Below are positions 26,801-38,318 of a stretch of 64,000 nucleotides of DNA, piece by piece. The notes beneath the pieces were generated by a model. That model was not told the DNA's origin. It saw only the letters and a program-made list of their open reading frames with translations, and did not search any database. The stretch comes from Istiophorus platypterus. Its lineage: Eukaryota; Chordata; Actinopteri; Istiophoriformes; Istiophoridae. The position numbers and the translations under genes are program-made. The first letter of the stretch is position 1. Every line of letters starts with the position of its first letter. The stretch covers positions 9,061,001 to 9,125,000 of the forward strand of contig CM029115.1 in NCBI GenBank assembly GCA_016859345.1, in the 5' to 3' direction.

Positions 26801-27390
26801 ACACTACGGTACTGAAGTAAAGGCTCGATACAATTATACCTGAATACACACGTTAATTAATGTCAAATTGTAACTGTGAATTCTTTCACGTAGCTTTAAA
26901 GCCATAGTATGATACTGATTTGTTTAGAGGGATTAAGAGTGACATTAGGTTCACTTGGCGTTGGTCAGTTGAAGATTATATTGGCACCAAAAGATGGTAA
27001 TAAAATACACATCTGGTCCTGTGACTGAGGCTATGGCACCTTTGACTCTCCAGCTGTTCTGGTCTGGCTTGATTCAATCTAGAATTTTAATTGCGTGGTG
27101 TCTCCTAGACAAATCAGCGAAACAGGCAACTGGTCAGTCCTGATATCGGTTTCTTTATTCATCAAACGCACATTGTTTTTGGCCGATAAGCACAGGACGA
27201 AACTGTGGTCGAATTGATCTGACAGCAACTGTGGCTCAGACATTGTCTCTCACCCACAGTCTTGATAGATCTGAGCTGAAGTAACATGGAAAAGGGAAAA
27301 AAAATGCAAAAATGAAACAATATACCAAACAATGGTGAATGCTTTTGTGTTGTAGTGTTTGTGATGGATGTGTCAATTCTCTGTTTCTTC

Positions 27391-27971
27391 TGTCTCTCTT
27401 TTCAAAGGAACTGGATATTTTTGCTGTATCCAACTTGTTGTGTTCCAGCTGATATTGCCACCTGCGTTCAACCGGAGGAACCTGGATGCTGTCAACTGCT
27501 CAACCACCATCCAAACCAGAAAATTGGTTTCTCCCCCGAGTTTTTGAAGAAAATGGACTTTAATTCTGTGCCCAAACTGCAATTTTTGGTTCAGATTTGT
27601 CTAGATGTTCTATCCCATCTCTAATGCAACAATGCGTTTGTACAGTCAGTTTTAACATTTTCAAGATGGATTTCTTGATTTCAGCGCAGTAGGATTTGTC
27701 TGCATATATTAAACTTCTCTCTGAGTGTTTCTGCATGCATCCTGTAGTTTTATTTTTCTTGATGCATTGCCAACGCAATGGCTCATTTGCCAGAGGCATC
27801 ATCATTCAAATTATGTTTTGACAAGACAGACTTAATGTGATCATTACTCTAATGGCTTTTATGAGAATGCCCTGATGTCCTTTTCCTGCTGTAGTGAACT
27901 TAGATAGGTGTGTGTTCAGTCTACCTCTGGTTCACAGGACAGTGTTGAGCATCAGCGTAGAAGTGGAACAG
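27391..27971 (+). other. Probable 5' untranslated part of the adra1a coding exon
   Basis: Several acceptor-like sites precede the start codon: cttttcaaag|GAACTGG near 27408, cctgctgtag near 27893 and ctggttcacag near 27938. Any of them could begin the exon that carries the ATG at 27972. Short plus-strand frames in this interval, such as the one from 27355 to 27624, would then be upstream frames in the leader and not separate genes. Confidence 0.4.
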
Positions 27972-30900
27972 ATGGTTCCCGTGCTGGACAATATGACCCC
28001 GGCTCCGCTGACACAGAACTGCTCCAACTGCAGCCAGGTTTTGGTCCCAGAGCTCAATGTGGTCAAGGCTGTGGTTTTGGGCTTGGTGCTCGGTGTCTTC
28101 ATTCTGTTTGGGGTTGTGGGAAACATCCTGGTAATCCTCTCGGTAGTTTGTCATCGACACCTGCGGACGGTCACACATTATTTTATAGTTAATCTGGCAG
28201 TGGCAGATTTGCTGCTTAGCTCCACTGTACTACCCTTCTCTGCCATTTTTGAGATCCTGGATCGTTGGGTGTTTGGACGGGCCTTCTGTAATGTTTGGGC
28301 AGCTGTGGACGTGCTCTGCTGCACTGCCTCCATCATGAGTCTCTGTGTGATCTCTGTGGACCGCTACATTGGAGTCAGTTACCCTCTGCGTTACCCAGCT
28401 ATAATGACAAAACGCAGGGCTCTGCTGGCAGTGATGCTACTGTGGGTGCTGTCTGTCATTATATCTATTGGACCTTTGTTTGGCTGGAAAGAGCCAGCTC
28501 CGGAGGACGAGTCCATCTGCAAGATCACAGAGGAGCCAGGTTACGCTATCTTCTCTGCTGTGGGCTCCTTCTACCTCCCCCTGGCCATCATACTGGCCAT
28601 GTACTGTCGGGTTTATGTGGTAGCTCACAGAGAGAGCCAGGGCCTGAGGGAGGGCCACAAGACAGAGAAGTCAGATTCAGAGCGGGTGACACTCAGGATA
28701 CACAGAGGTAACACAACTGTGTCAGAGGACGAGGCTCTTCGCAGCCGCACACATTTTGCCCTGCGACTGCTCAAGTTCTCACGTGAGAAAAAAGCCGCCA
28801 AGACCTTGGGCATTGTGGTTGGCTGCTTCGTGTTGTGCTGGCTGCCTTTTTTCCTGGTCCTACCCATTGGTGAGTATTGTCATGTTTATCTGGTATGTGA
28901 TTCTTGAATCCTGAATCGTGATGTCCAAGACCTCTGTAGCATTCATCTAGAAAAACAATGTGAAAGAAATTTATCCCATATGATATATATATCATCAACT
29001 ATATGTCACTGGTTTACATGATGAACGGGAAGGGACTAGTTCAGAGTTATGGGAAATATGCTCATATGCTTAGCGAAAGATGTGCAGATGAATATCACTC
29101 ATGTCTGTATGGTAAATATGAAGCTATGGCCAGTGGCAGGTTTGCCTAGCTTAGAACCAAGACCGAAAACAGGGTAAACACTCAGCCTGGCTGTATCCAA
29201 AGGTTATAAAAAATCCCCTCCTTGTAAAGCTTGCAAATGAGCATATTATATTATAGCCCATTTGTTTTAATCTTTACTAAAGCAACCGAAAGGTAAAAAA
29301 TGACAAAACTGTGATTTTAATGGAGGGTTACGTGTTGGACTATTCTTGACAGGGCACAGTAACTTCTTAGGGTCCTTAGGGAGCTTTAGACGTGCTGGTA
29401 TGCAGATTTTTATTGCCTTTGGACAAAACCATGCTAGCTGTTCTCCCCTCCATCCAGTCCATATGCTAAATTAATTCAAGCTAACTGTCTCCTGGCTCCA
29501 GCTTCATATTGAATGTACAGATACTGGACCTGCTTTGTTTTAACTTTTTAATTAATATGATTTTCACAAATCAAAAACATGTTCATACATTTGATCACCT
29601 GCACTCACACATATAAGTCCGGAAGCCATTTAACCTCTCCATTAATTCATTTTACAGATCCATTCATCGATTTGTGTCGCTGCCAGGTTTTTAAGTGCTG
29701 GCGAATTTAATAGTTTGATGATGTTAATTGAATTGCTCTTCTGTGCAAGCACACTGAAGTTGCTATCATTCAGACAAGCCTTGTGGCCTCTTGAGCGATG
29801 TAGTAAATGCGCCGACTCGGCCAGGTAGACATTCTATAAATAGGCTCAATAAATCTTTCAGATCTGCGACAGCCTCCAGTGCCCCCCTGTCTATAAACAA
29901 TAGCACAGAATTTCAGACCGGTATATACACCACCCACCCACATTAAAACCTGGTGCCAGTTTGAATGCAGACCTTTGAATGAACTGTCAAGCCGCTTCTC
30001 TGCTCCATCATCTCTCCCATATATCTGATACTCACCTGATCACAATGGCGGTCCGGGAATGACAGTGAAAGCCATTACACTGGTGTCAGACTTTATATGA
30101 TGTTCCCTTCGAGAACGCCCAGTTTGAAGAGGACAAGCTCAAGGGGAAATCACACGACTTACCAACCATGTATAGATTATTTGGTGGTGTCAATATGGAG
30201 GGAATGTGAGAGGGAAATCCAAACCAAGTAAATATGAAATATGAAAAAAAACCTCACAAATCCCTCAGGGTTTTCATTCATTCTCATGCTTGTAAATATA
30301 GCTGCTACCAGTGGGCTGAGTACTTTCCTGACTGTGAAATGAGGAAAAGGTTCAGCTTACCAGTGCTCCCTGACTAATGCTGGCGTCAGGCGGTATACTG
30401 CTGCCACATAAGTCTGTGGACAATGGTAGATTCAGCAGTGAATCACCATTTTGATGTGTAGCAGAAAGATAAGTTGCGATTATCTGATTTGGATTATTGT
30501 AGTAAACGTTATTCTATCTTTAGGGAAATATAAAATATAATTGTCGGAATCTAATCGTTTCAAAACATCTTAAAAAAGGTGAGCTGTTAGGCTCTGCGTG
30601 TATTTGTGGATTGTCCTCCGCTCTCCTTGACATTTCGGAAATCCTGCTCAGGGGCTATAAGGAAGTGTAAAGCAATCCATTGCTAATTTCAAGAATAACT
30701 TCATGGGGTGCCCTTGTGTGGTATGATGTTAAGACACTGAGCATGGACTGGAACTGTTATAGCCACTGTTATAGCTTGTGGCATGAAAAGTCCCCAGAAA
30801 AGTTATTGAATTAAAAAAAAAAATGAATAAAGACTAACTTCCAAGTCTGGGTGCTGTTGGGCGTGGTCAGAGGTGTGTTTTGCAAACCTCTGACCACAAA

Positions 30901-33274
30901 AAGTGATGTTACAGTGTCCTGACACACCCTCAAGTATACTTGTATATCACATCACAGGGGCAAGAAATTACACCACTTTAGGTCAATAAAAACAAGACTC
31001 TCAGTGAGTGTTACGTTTCTCTTTGAAGCTCTACCAATCGACATTTTTATATGAACAATGAGTCAGTGTGATGTGTAATGTGAGAGGGTTTGCGTGTCGG
31101 GACAAACCCATAGACTATAATCACCCGGCTCTGCGATTCTGCTCAGCTACACGATGCTTTTGAGCACCTATCAGATCCTTGTCTTGGTTTTATATCCTGC
31201 AACTGTCTTTTTCTAGTTCACTCTGTCAAATCCCATCAACCTTGTTTCTGGCAGCAGGCAGCTGTCAGTGAAAAAAAAAAAAAAAAAAAAAAATCCGATA
31301 AACCCCCTGTAAGCTAACTGCCTGGCACTAAAGACAGTCAAGGTTAGAGGGACCATAGTGGAGCATTCAGAAGCTGAAGAGTCAGGTATTTTCCTCAGGA
31401 GTTGGTGGAAACAAAGACAGAGCTAAAAGGAGAGTGAATATTAGAATGATATTCATCAGTTTGCCAGAAACATGATTCCAAATGCTAATGTTGCTCTGTA
31501 CCTGCAGGATGTTCCCTCAGGCAAATGTTTACCACAGCAACTTTATAAGGTCATAATATCAGTGTTATTGTTTCCAGCTTGTTCTGCTGCCTCTGAGTGG
31601 ACCAAAAAAAAATCAATTAATGCCACTCTAAAATGAATTCGGTTCATAGATGTTTTAATATCTCTGTAGCTGAAATTCATATTTCACACCTTAGGGGCAG
31701 CTGTATTGGCAAAATGCTTGCTATTAATGTGGGCAATAAATGTTTCATCCCCTTGTTGGAACAGGCTTTACTGTGGATTGACCACACTGACTTTTGCAGG
31801 TTATCCAACGGGGGGTTGGGGGGGGGGGGGGGTTATAGGCAAAGGGGTCATATAACTTTCTCTACCCAAATTATATTGTAGTTTATTTGAAAGTCACATT
31901 GCAAAAAGTAGAGTTTTTGAAAACAGTATATTTATGTTATTGCTGCAATGCCGTTCTTTTTTCATCCAAAAAAGTGGATCAATCAAGGATATCAAGAATA
32001 ATAGAATTGTTCTTTTTTGCACAGCTGAGGAGGAAATGTATGAGCTACACAGCCAGGCACAAAACAATTCGCACTCAAACTCTCTCCAACTACTCTCTCT
32101 ATAAATCTCTAAATCACGATCTAATTTTTCAAAAGCCCAAGTTTAAACGTCTGCGGCCGCTCACCCGAATAAAGCACTTCACAAGACAGCTTCTCCCCAC
32201 CTACGTCTGAGGATAGATGACAGATAAGTAGATATATTGCAACCACACAAGAAGTCAGCCATTTAATTATTCTAATGTTTCACTGGCAGCCACTGGTTAT
32301 GTGAAAAGTCAGCTATATTTACAGTGACAAACAGGCCTGCACAGGAAGCCATTGTCTCTGCTTCGTCATTAAGGATCCCACTCACACTCTGCTGTGTATT
32401 TTTCCTCAAATCCAAAAATAATGATAAAACCCTTAACTTTGAAGTCAAGTAGGTAGCTCTTTTTTAAGTGGAAACTGGATGGTACAATTAGAAATTATAA
32501 TTGTCTTAATCGGATGTAAAGGAGAGCAATGAGATGTTTCTCTCAGTGCTTGCAGGTCCATGTGTTTATTTCACATAAGAAGGTGAACGTGGTAAGTATT
32601 ACCTGCTAAATATCAGCATGTTGTGCCTCACAGAGCCTCTGGCATGACTGTAGATTGTTTCAGACAAGAAATCAGTTGGCATTTTGTTGTTAATCACTCA
32701 TGCGTCTAATGTTCCTACAGGCTCAATCTTCCCTGCATACAGACCTTCCGATACTGTGTTCAAGATCACCTTCTGGCTGGGTTACTTCAACAGCTGCATC
32801 AACCCCATAATCTACCCGTGCTCCAACCAGGAGTTTAAGAAAGCTTTCCAGAGTTTGCTTGGAGTTTGCTGTTTGAGAATGAGTCCTAGACCGCACCGTC
32901 ATCATCTGAGTGCAGGTCAGAGTCAAACACAAGGTCAAGGCCAGCCCCTCACACTCGGCCTGGACAGCAGGGGGGCTCCCTGTCGACTTAGTCCCTCTTC
33001 CTCTATGGCCTTGTCCAGAACCCCTTCCTCCAGGGACAGCAGGGAATGGAGGGTCTTCCCTGGAGTCTCCACAAGTGGATCTGGACCAGCTGAGACCAGC
33101 AGGGCCAAAGTGGCCAAACTCTGCAGTAAAAGCTTCCACCAAACCTGCTGCTGCATCCTCAGTGGCGGGACTCCCCCGCAGGAGTCAAACTGCACCCACC
33201 CTCCTCCTGGCGGAAACCTTCCCACCATTAAGATCCACCAACTGTCCCTGTCAGAAAGAGGAGAGCCCGTATAA
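27972..33274 (+). CDS. adra1a: Alpha-1A adrenergic receptor, complete
   Basis: Two coding exons, 27972..28869 and 32721..33274, join in phase 1 (ATT G|GC TCA) to give 483 residues; human ADRA1A has 466. It is a seven-helix Gq/11-coupled receptor for adrenaline and noradrenaline at the plasma membrane. Visible marks: N-glycosylation sequons at N7, N16 and N19; D79 in helix 2; D113 in helix 3 (the amine-binding aspartate, in AAVDVLCCTAS); DRY at 130-132; S195 and S199 in helix 5 (catechol contacts, in FSAVGSFYLPL); W290 in FVLCWLPFF; and NPIIY at 327-331. The single intron falls after helix 6, where vertebrate alpha-1 receptors are interrupted. The tail ends with KIHQLSLSERGEPV, against human KVHTISLSENGEEV, which identifies the 1A subtype rather than 1B or 1D. 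A near-terminal CCC motif could be palmitoylated. I chose the ATG at 27972 because it lines up with the human start; an in-frame open stretch upstream to 27894 has no ATG. Teleost-specific paralogues exist (adra1aa, adra1ab) and I cannot assign one. Confidence 0.97.
29033..29530. mobile_element. Palindromic nonautonomous element (MITE-like) in the adra1a intron
   Basis: The two halves are imperfect inverted repeats of each other. The left half reads taaatatgaagct, then ggctgtatccaaaggttata, then gtgttggactattcttgac. The reverse complement of the right half reads aatatgaagctggagccag, then ggttttgtccaaaggcaata, then aagaatagtccaacacgta. The centre lies near 29335. There is no open frame for a transposase. 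Such long palindromic, noncoding elements behave as foldback or MITE-type repeats. A related partial copy lies upstream at about 26440-26800. Exact ends and target-site duplications could not be fixed by eye. Confidence 0.7.
30863..30897. repeat. Perfect 12-bp inverted repeat with 11-base loop
   Basis: Arms gtggtcagaggt (30863-30874) and acctctgaccac (30886-30897) are exact reverse complements around the loop gtgttttgcaa. It lies in the adra1a intron and would fold into a stable stem in RNA or extruded DNA. Confidence 0.95.
31271..31293. repeat. Poly(A) run, 23 bases
   Basis: Uninterrupted A run. It might be the tail of an old retroposed sequence, but I recognise no SINE or processed copy in front of it. 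Confidence 0.9.
31818..31832. repeat. Poly(G) run, 15 bases
   Basis: Uninterrupted G run preceded by a second short G run (31810-31815). Error-prone in sequencing, so local base counts may be off. Confidence 0.9.
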
Positions 33275-34010
33275 CCGCTGTGATCCCTCATCCATTAGTC
33301 ACTTTAAAAATCACAGATGAAGAGATTTTTCCTTTTGCTCTGTTAACATCACAAAGGATGAGTTGTGTTGGAATGGCTGCTATTTTATTTCAATCTGAAA
33401 TATCTCAGCTTCGATATAATTTTGCGATTTTTCCTGGATGTAAGATTGCCCAAATCTTCCAAAGAAATATCACAAGCACTGCATATTACCCCTTTATCAA
33501 TTTGGCTTGTTAGCTTTCTAAAAAAAAAAAAACACTCCTGCAAACTACAGCTTGGGAGAGTTTTCAGCATATTAATGATGTAAATAAGTCAATTTTTTTT
33601 ACCAGAAAATACAACAAATCTCTATCAGACTTTGAAAAAGTGTACAAAAAAGAAATTATAAGCACTCCCTTGAGTTGGACCAAATGAAAAGATCAATAAG
33701 GTAGAAAAGCTGATGAAATTTACCCCTCAAGAGGACCAAAAGATGTCCAGATGTTTACATATTTTATATTACAGTGGAGCAATTTAAATGTATAAAAAAT
33801 GTAAATAGGAAAGTTTTATATATATATTGCATGATTTCACCAATGTTTCAAAAATGCTGGTTAGTGGTGCTCCCGTCGACTCAGAAGTTTGCCTAATGCT
33901 TTTCCTGTTGTCAAAATGTTGTTTGTGTACTGCTCTGTACACAGTTGAAACCAAGGGCCCTTGCGTACTTCCATGTCACATTACAATAAATTTGTATGAC
34001 ATATTCCTAA
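33275..34010 (+). other. adra1a 3' untranslated region
   Basis: AT-rich sequence follows the receptor stop codon and reaches an AATAAA hexamer at 33985-33990, which would place cleavage near 34005-34010 and give a UTR of about 735 bases. Confidence 0.55.
33985..33990 (+). terminator. Candidate polyadenylation signal of adra1a
   Basis: Canonical AATAAA, plus strand, followed by a T-rich and GT-rich stretch (34040-34095) of the kind seen downstream of cleavage sites. Confidence 0.55.
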
Positions 34011-36395
34011 AACGGGATTTGTGGGGACATTTTTTGGACTCTTGTTGTTTTTTTTTTCCTTTTTTTGGGGTGGAAGTTGGGTGGTGGTGGGGGGTTCACT
34101 AAATATATAGCCCCTCAAAACTTGTAGTTCATCTGTCCACATTCCCACAATTTCATCTACCTCTGAGTTGTGCCAGATGGATGTCTTAATATATTTTTCG
34201 TGGAATTTTAACTGACCTTGTGGTTGCTGACCTCAATTCTGACTGGCCCCCAAGCTTCTTAAAAAATCCACCAGATTTGGAGATGTCAAATTAAGTCATA
34301 CACAGTCTCAGACATTCTTCTCTTAGGCCGTGCTCCTTATGTTTCTGTCTTTTTGAGTCACCGTCCACTTGCAGAGCACACAGAGTCTCCACCTCGGCAT
34401 TCTGAGGAGCTTCTGGGTGACAGCGCTGCATTTATTAGGACCGAGTGTGATCAGCGGGAGCTCAAGACTCTTAAGATGCCTCTGTTTACACAGAGGCATC
34501 AAAGGGCGAAGGGACAACCTCTGCCAGCAGTATTGATTTATTTTGTCCTGGCTACACCCTCAGTAGTACCAAGATGTACTCCCTTTGTGAGTCTGAGAGA
34601 GAAGAGATGCAGTCGACGTCATGAAGCCAAACTCCTCTGTGTGTTAAAATCAATGGTTAAAGTGGAATTGACAGCTTTCCCACAGGGGGAGGGATCTGGC
34701 AGTGCAGCCAGAACCCTTGTCTGTGTCCGCGTTGTCATTGACTGGCGTCTCTGCGAACCTGTAAATCACACCACGTCCCTGCTCAGATGCCATTAGGAGA
34801 GGAGCTAGAAGCCAAAGCAATAAAGTACAGATGGTACAGATTACCTAATTCACCCATTCCTTCATTGTCTGCCTCTGCTGAGAGTGGTGGGAATTTGAAC
34901 AAAAAATACCTGTGTGCCTGCTTTATAAAGATACAGTGTATGGTCTTCCAAATGAAATGGCTATAATGAATACCGTAATTAGATCTGCAGCCCTGCAGGA
35001 GTCAGACGTAGACCATGCAGGGCAAGAACACCCCTCCTGTGTATCATTTGCATTCCCTGATTTTATCCAGCGACCTCCTTTTATGTATTCATGGGCAAAT
35101 TATCAGTAAGCGTATAATCTATATTTGCTCAACATTCTTTTGTGATACATTTTTAAATTACCGTACCCACGATCCCCAATTATTGCATTTCATCATGAAT
35201 GCATATATTGTTCTAAATCGATGTTCAAAATGATACTCTAGTGATGCCAGATCAATTCTGGGAGGGTTTGTGGTCTTATAATAGTGGTGTCTATGTTCTA
35301 GTGGATTGAAAGCATAGCGAGCACTGCTGGTGACTCATGTTTGCTCACTTCCCCGAGAGGGTTTAGCTTTGTAAAGTCTTCCTGGGCCTTTTTTTCCCCT
35401 CTTCTATTTCTAAAGCTCTCATCAGCGGGTGAAGATGTTGACATTATAGGATTCCTCCCTCTTCGGTTTAATCAGCGCGCTCATCGCATGAAGTCCTAAT
35501 TAGACAACTGTCAGACAGCCAGGGGAGCTTCATTCCAACCAATCACAGAACTTTTGTTGACATGTGCATCCGCTGTGATGTAGCCGCTCTCTTGCTCAGT
35601 TCATTTAACCGGGAGCGTCCCCTCTGTGGGTGAAGCGTCTAAGGAGATGGAAGAAAGGAATTGTAGCTCTGAGGCTGAAGGCTGCGTCTCACGACTCTGT
35701 GTCCCCACCTAGTGTCTCACTGCCTCTGTATTTACTACATCATCTTGCTTAGATGAAGTGTGACTCAACAAAATAACTGTTTTAACCTGCCAATTCTTAA
35801 CATCATACCTGCCCTTTAATCCCTCATTGAAAAATCTTAAATATATGAATATGCAAATGTCTTTCATTTAAAAGCTTTAACCACTGGGCACAATATGTCT
35901 GCTACTTCACTAAAAGGTCTGTTCTCAGTGTATGTGTGCTCAACGTTTATTGTTTCCACATAACACTTGTGTAAGTTGCACATTGGCCCCCATGCTAGTT
36001 GTGATGTCACATAAAATCAGCTAGTACATGCAAGTCTTGAGCTCAGATTTTAGCCTGGCATAGAGCGCCCCCTACGGCCACCCACCCTCAGTTTCACAGA
36101 GGTTTGCCTCCTCTTTAAAACTGTACCTAAGCACAATACTTGAGTAAATGTGCTTGGCTACTTCCCAGTCTTTATTTTAAAAAATTGCATAGCTAGTCAG
36201 CTGAACATTCAGTCGAGTAAAACCTGTGTACATTAATGGGATTCTTACGTGCAGTGAGCGTTATTAACATTATGCCTACAGTTCTTTCCGGGTATACTTT
36301 ATATGAAATAATTAGATACTTATAGGATAAAGTTTTTCCTCTATATTTCTCCTTTAAACTTCACATATAAAAAAAGAATCAGAGCTATAAGTTTG
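34011..36395. other. Intergenic gap between the converging adra1a and dpysl2 genes
   Basis: The two genes converge here (plus and minus). No gene is recognised. A 147-codon plus-strand frame (34353-34796) is the longest unexplained frame. The stretch from about 35940 to 36170 has phrases common in fish repeats (agcgccccctacggcc, then acaatacttgagtaaatgt) and is probably an old repeat. Confidence 0.5.
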
Positions 36396-36420
36396 TTTAT
36401 TTATTTATTTTTATTATTTT
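36396..36420 (-). terminator. Candidate polyadenylation region of dpysl2
   Basis: Overlapping AATAAA hexamers on the minus strand in a TTTATTTATTT tract, about 1.9 kb downstream of the dpysl2 stop. Another AATAAA lies near 36172. Which one is used cannot be told from sequence. Confidence 0.35.
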
Positions 36421-38318
36421 AATCCACTGAAGTCAACACAAATGGGGTCAAATGCTGACAGGACCAGTGATTTCCCCAAAACCCAGGTAGCCTACAAAAC
36501 ATACATAACCGAGAGTATCACACTTGCTGGGACAGGGGCAACAACAGTGTTCAACGTTACAACTCAATAACCATTACCAAGAAACCTCCCCAAATGTAAA
36601 TCACTTCACATTATAGCTTGGCATACAAAACCTACACTTAACAAGGCATAGAGGAAGAAATATCCCAGTGTTTTACCACTGTGGTTGAATGGTGCTGCAT
36701 CACTGACAACCTGCTGTGGTTTGGTGAATACAGTTACTTCCTCAAGTGAATTGGGTGTCAACAAAGTTGGGAAGATAGAGGAGTAAGAGAAGAAGAACTG
36801 GCTATGTGGTAATTCATTCACAACACTAACACCAAGAACAGTGGACACATCATCAGCACACTGTGAGGGATTTCATAAATGTACTGAAGCAATTTTTCAT
36901 CAGGTCTCAAAGATCATGGTTCCACTTCTTTAAAGAGCCTTCATAGATACAGTGTGCTATCAATATCTTACAGAACAGGCAAGCTAGTAGTTCAATTCAA
37001 CATATATCCTAAAACAGACACATCCAATACAAATAAAATGTTGCAAGCTCACATACAATTTAACCATTTGGATTGTTACAGGTGCAAAACAAATTCTGTC
37101 AAAACTGGGTAAATGGTGACTCTACCCTGGCTGCTGTTATTAATAAAGCTCACACGACTGCTGTGTTGACGTGGACGTATACAGCAATGGTCATATAGCA
37201 CCAGGTGCAGAGAGGTTGAAGGCAAAACCTCCCATCTAGCTTCTTGATAGTGTCTGTCTTTAATCCTGAACAATATACACCAGTCTGATTATTGGAAGCT
37301 TGTTGCCCTGACAACCTTTTAAGAAACATGAGGAAAAAAACAAAATGATGAAATGAGGGGAAAAAGGTTCATGTTTCTCAGACTAAATGGTACTTACCAG
37401 CCATTTCTCCCTCCTCCCACACTGTGGGTGGAGCTGAATTAGCGGATTTACCCTAAAATGCCCTTTCTTTTCCTTTCAGTGCAGTCAGCGCTTTCCAAAA
37501 ATGACTTAATAAAAACATAGCATATAAATTCTAAAAATATGAAGAAAGTGCAACTATAACATAAAAGGATGACCAAAATGAATTGTCCAGATGCATACAG
37601 TAGCTACACAAAAACTGAACACTGCAAATTTCAGCTAAAATAAAAAAGTTCTCTGAGATGGAGAGATAATATCTACGGCCTAATCCTTCATGATTAGTAT
37701 TTTGAGATTTTTGCATCAAGGGTGAGGCAAATTTTTTTTACACTAAAACAGCAATGTAACGGTGCTGCAGTGTTACAACATGGACAATGGAGGATTTACT
37801 GTCAAACAAAGGTGGTAGTGTAACACAACCACCAGCATATTCTAGTAAACAGTGGGAGAAGAAAAAACTGTAAACAGCAGCTGTTTCTAAAATGCCCTTT
37901 CATGACATTGGCCGCTTCTCAGGCCTTAGTTTCTGTCAGTTTTCTGAGCCAAAAGGGCAACTTAACAGCTCAAACCAGTACAGCAAAAATTATACAAAAA
38001 TGTAAACAAATGTAAACAACTTACTTTCAGTAATCAGTAATTAAACTGGGCTTAAAACAGCAAAAAAAATCTGCTTTAAATCACTTGATCCTTCCTTGAT
38101 GACAGTGAAATATGGCAGGAAAGATGAAACAAAATGGAATAGTGCTTTCTTATTTTTTTGCATGAGGTGACATGGTGGTAATGTGTGAATAAGAATGGAT
38201 GGAGTGCTTTTGGGTGGAGTGCAGGGGGAGTCAGAGGTGACCAGATGTGATGTGACAGCTGTAAGAGTGGCCTCTGGTCCTGTGTTGTCCTGCACCACGG
38301 TTCCGTTGTGAGAAGAGC
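36421..38318 (-). other. Probable dpysl2 3' untranslated region
   Basis: About 1.9 kb of AT-rich sequence downstream of the stop codon with no other gene. A UTR of this order fits dpysl2 in other vertebrates. Minus-strand frames within it (36606-36848, 37076-37273, 37531-37719, 38041-38298) have no recognisable product. Confidence 0.45.

Larger units (their letters stand above)
24011..27390 (+). other. Probable adra1a leader intron with repeats
   Basis: If the donor at 23993 is used, this is intron. It holds a GATA-type microsatellite (26221-26262) and a single-armed copy of the palindromic repeat family (about 26440-26800). I see no conserved coding exon. The AT-rich remainder could hold regulatory elements that I cannot detect without alignment. 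Confidence 0.45.
28870..32720 (+). other. adra1a intron with palindromic element, hairpin and homopolymers
   Basis: A 3.85-kb GT-AG intron (donor GGTGAGTAT, acceptor ttcctacag). It contains a palindromic repeat at about 29033-29530, a 12-bp-arm hairpin at 30863-30897, an A23 run at 31271-31293 and a G15 run at 31818-31832. Frames at 31633-31881 and 31887-32210 lie around the homopolymer and have no supporting features. Confidence 0.85.

Noticed and set aside
27894..27971. An upstream in-frame extension of the adra1a coding sequence
   Set aside because: The open stretch starts from GTG without an ATG, overlaps splice-acceptor-like sites, and the ATG at 27972 lines up with the known receptor start.
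28295..28711. A 138-codon frame inside the first adra1a exon
   Set aside because: It is an out-of-frame shadow of the receptor coding sequence.
31100..31293. A SINE ending in the A23 run
   Set aside because: No RNA polymerase III box pair or tRNA-like head could be made out in front of the A run.
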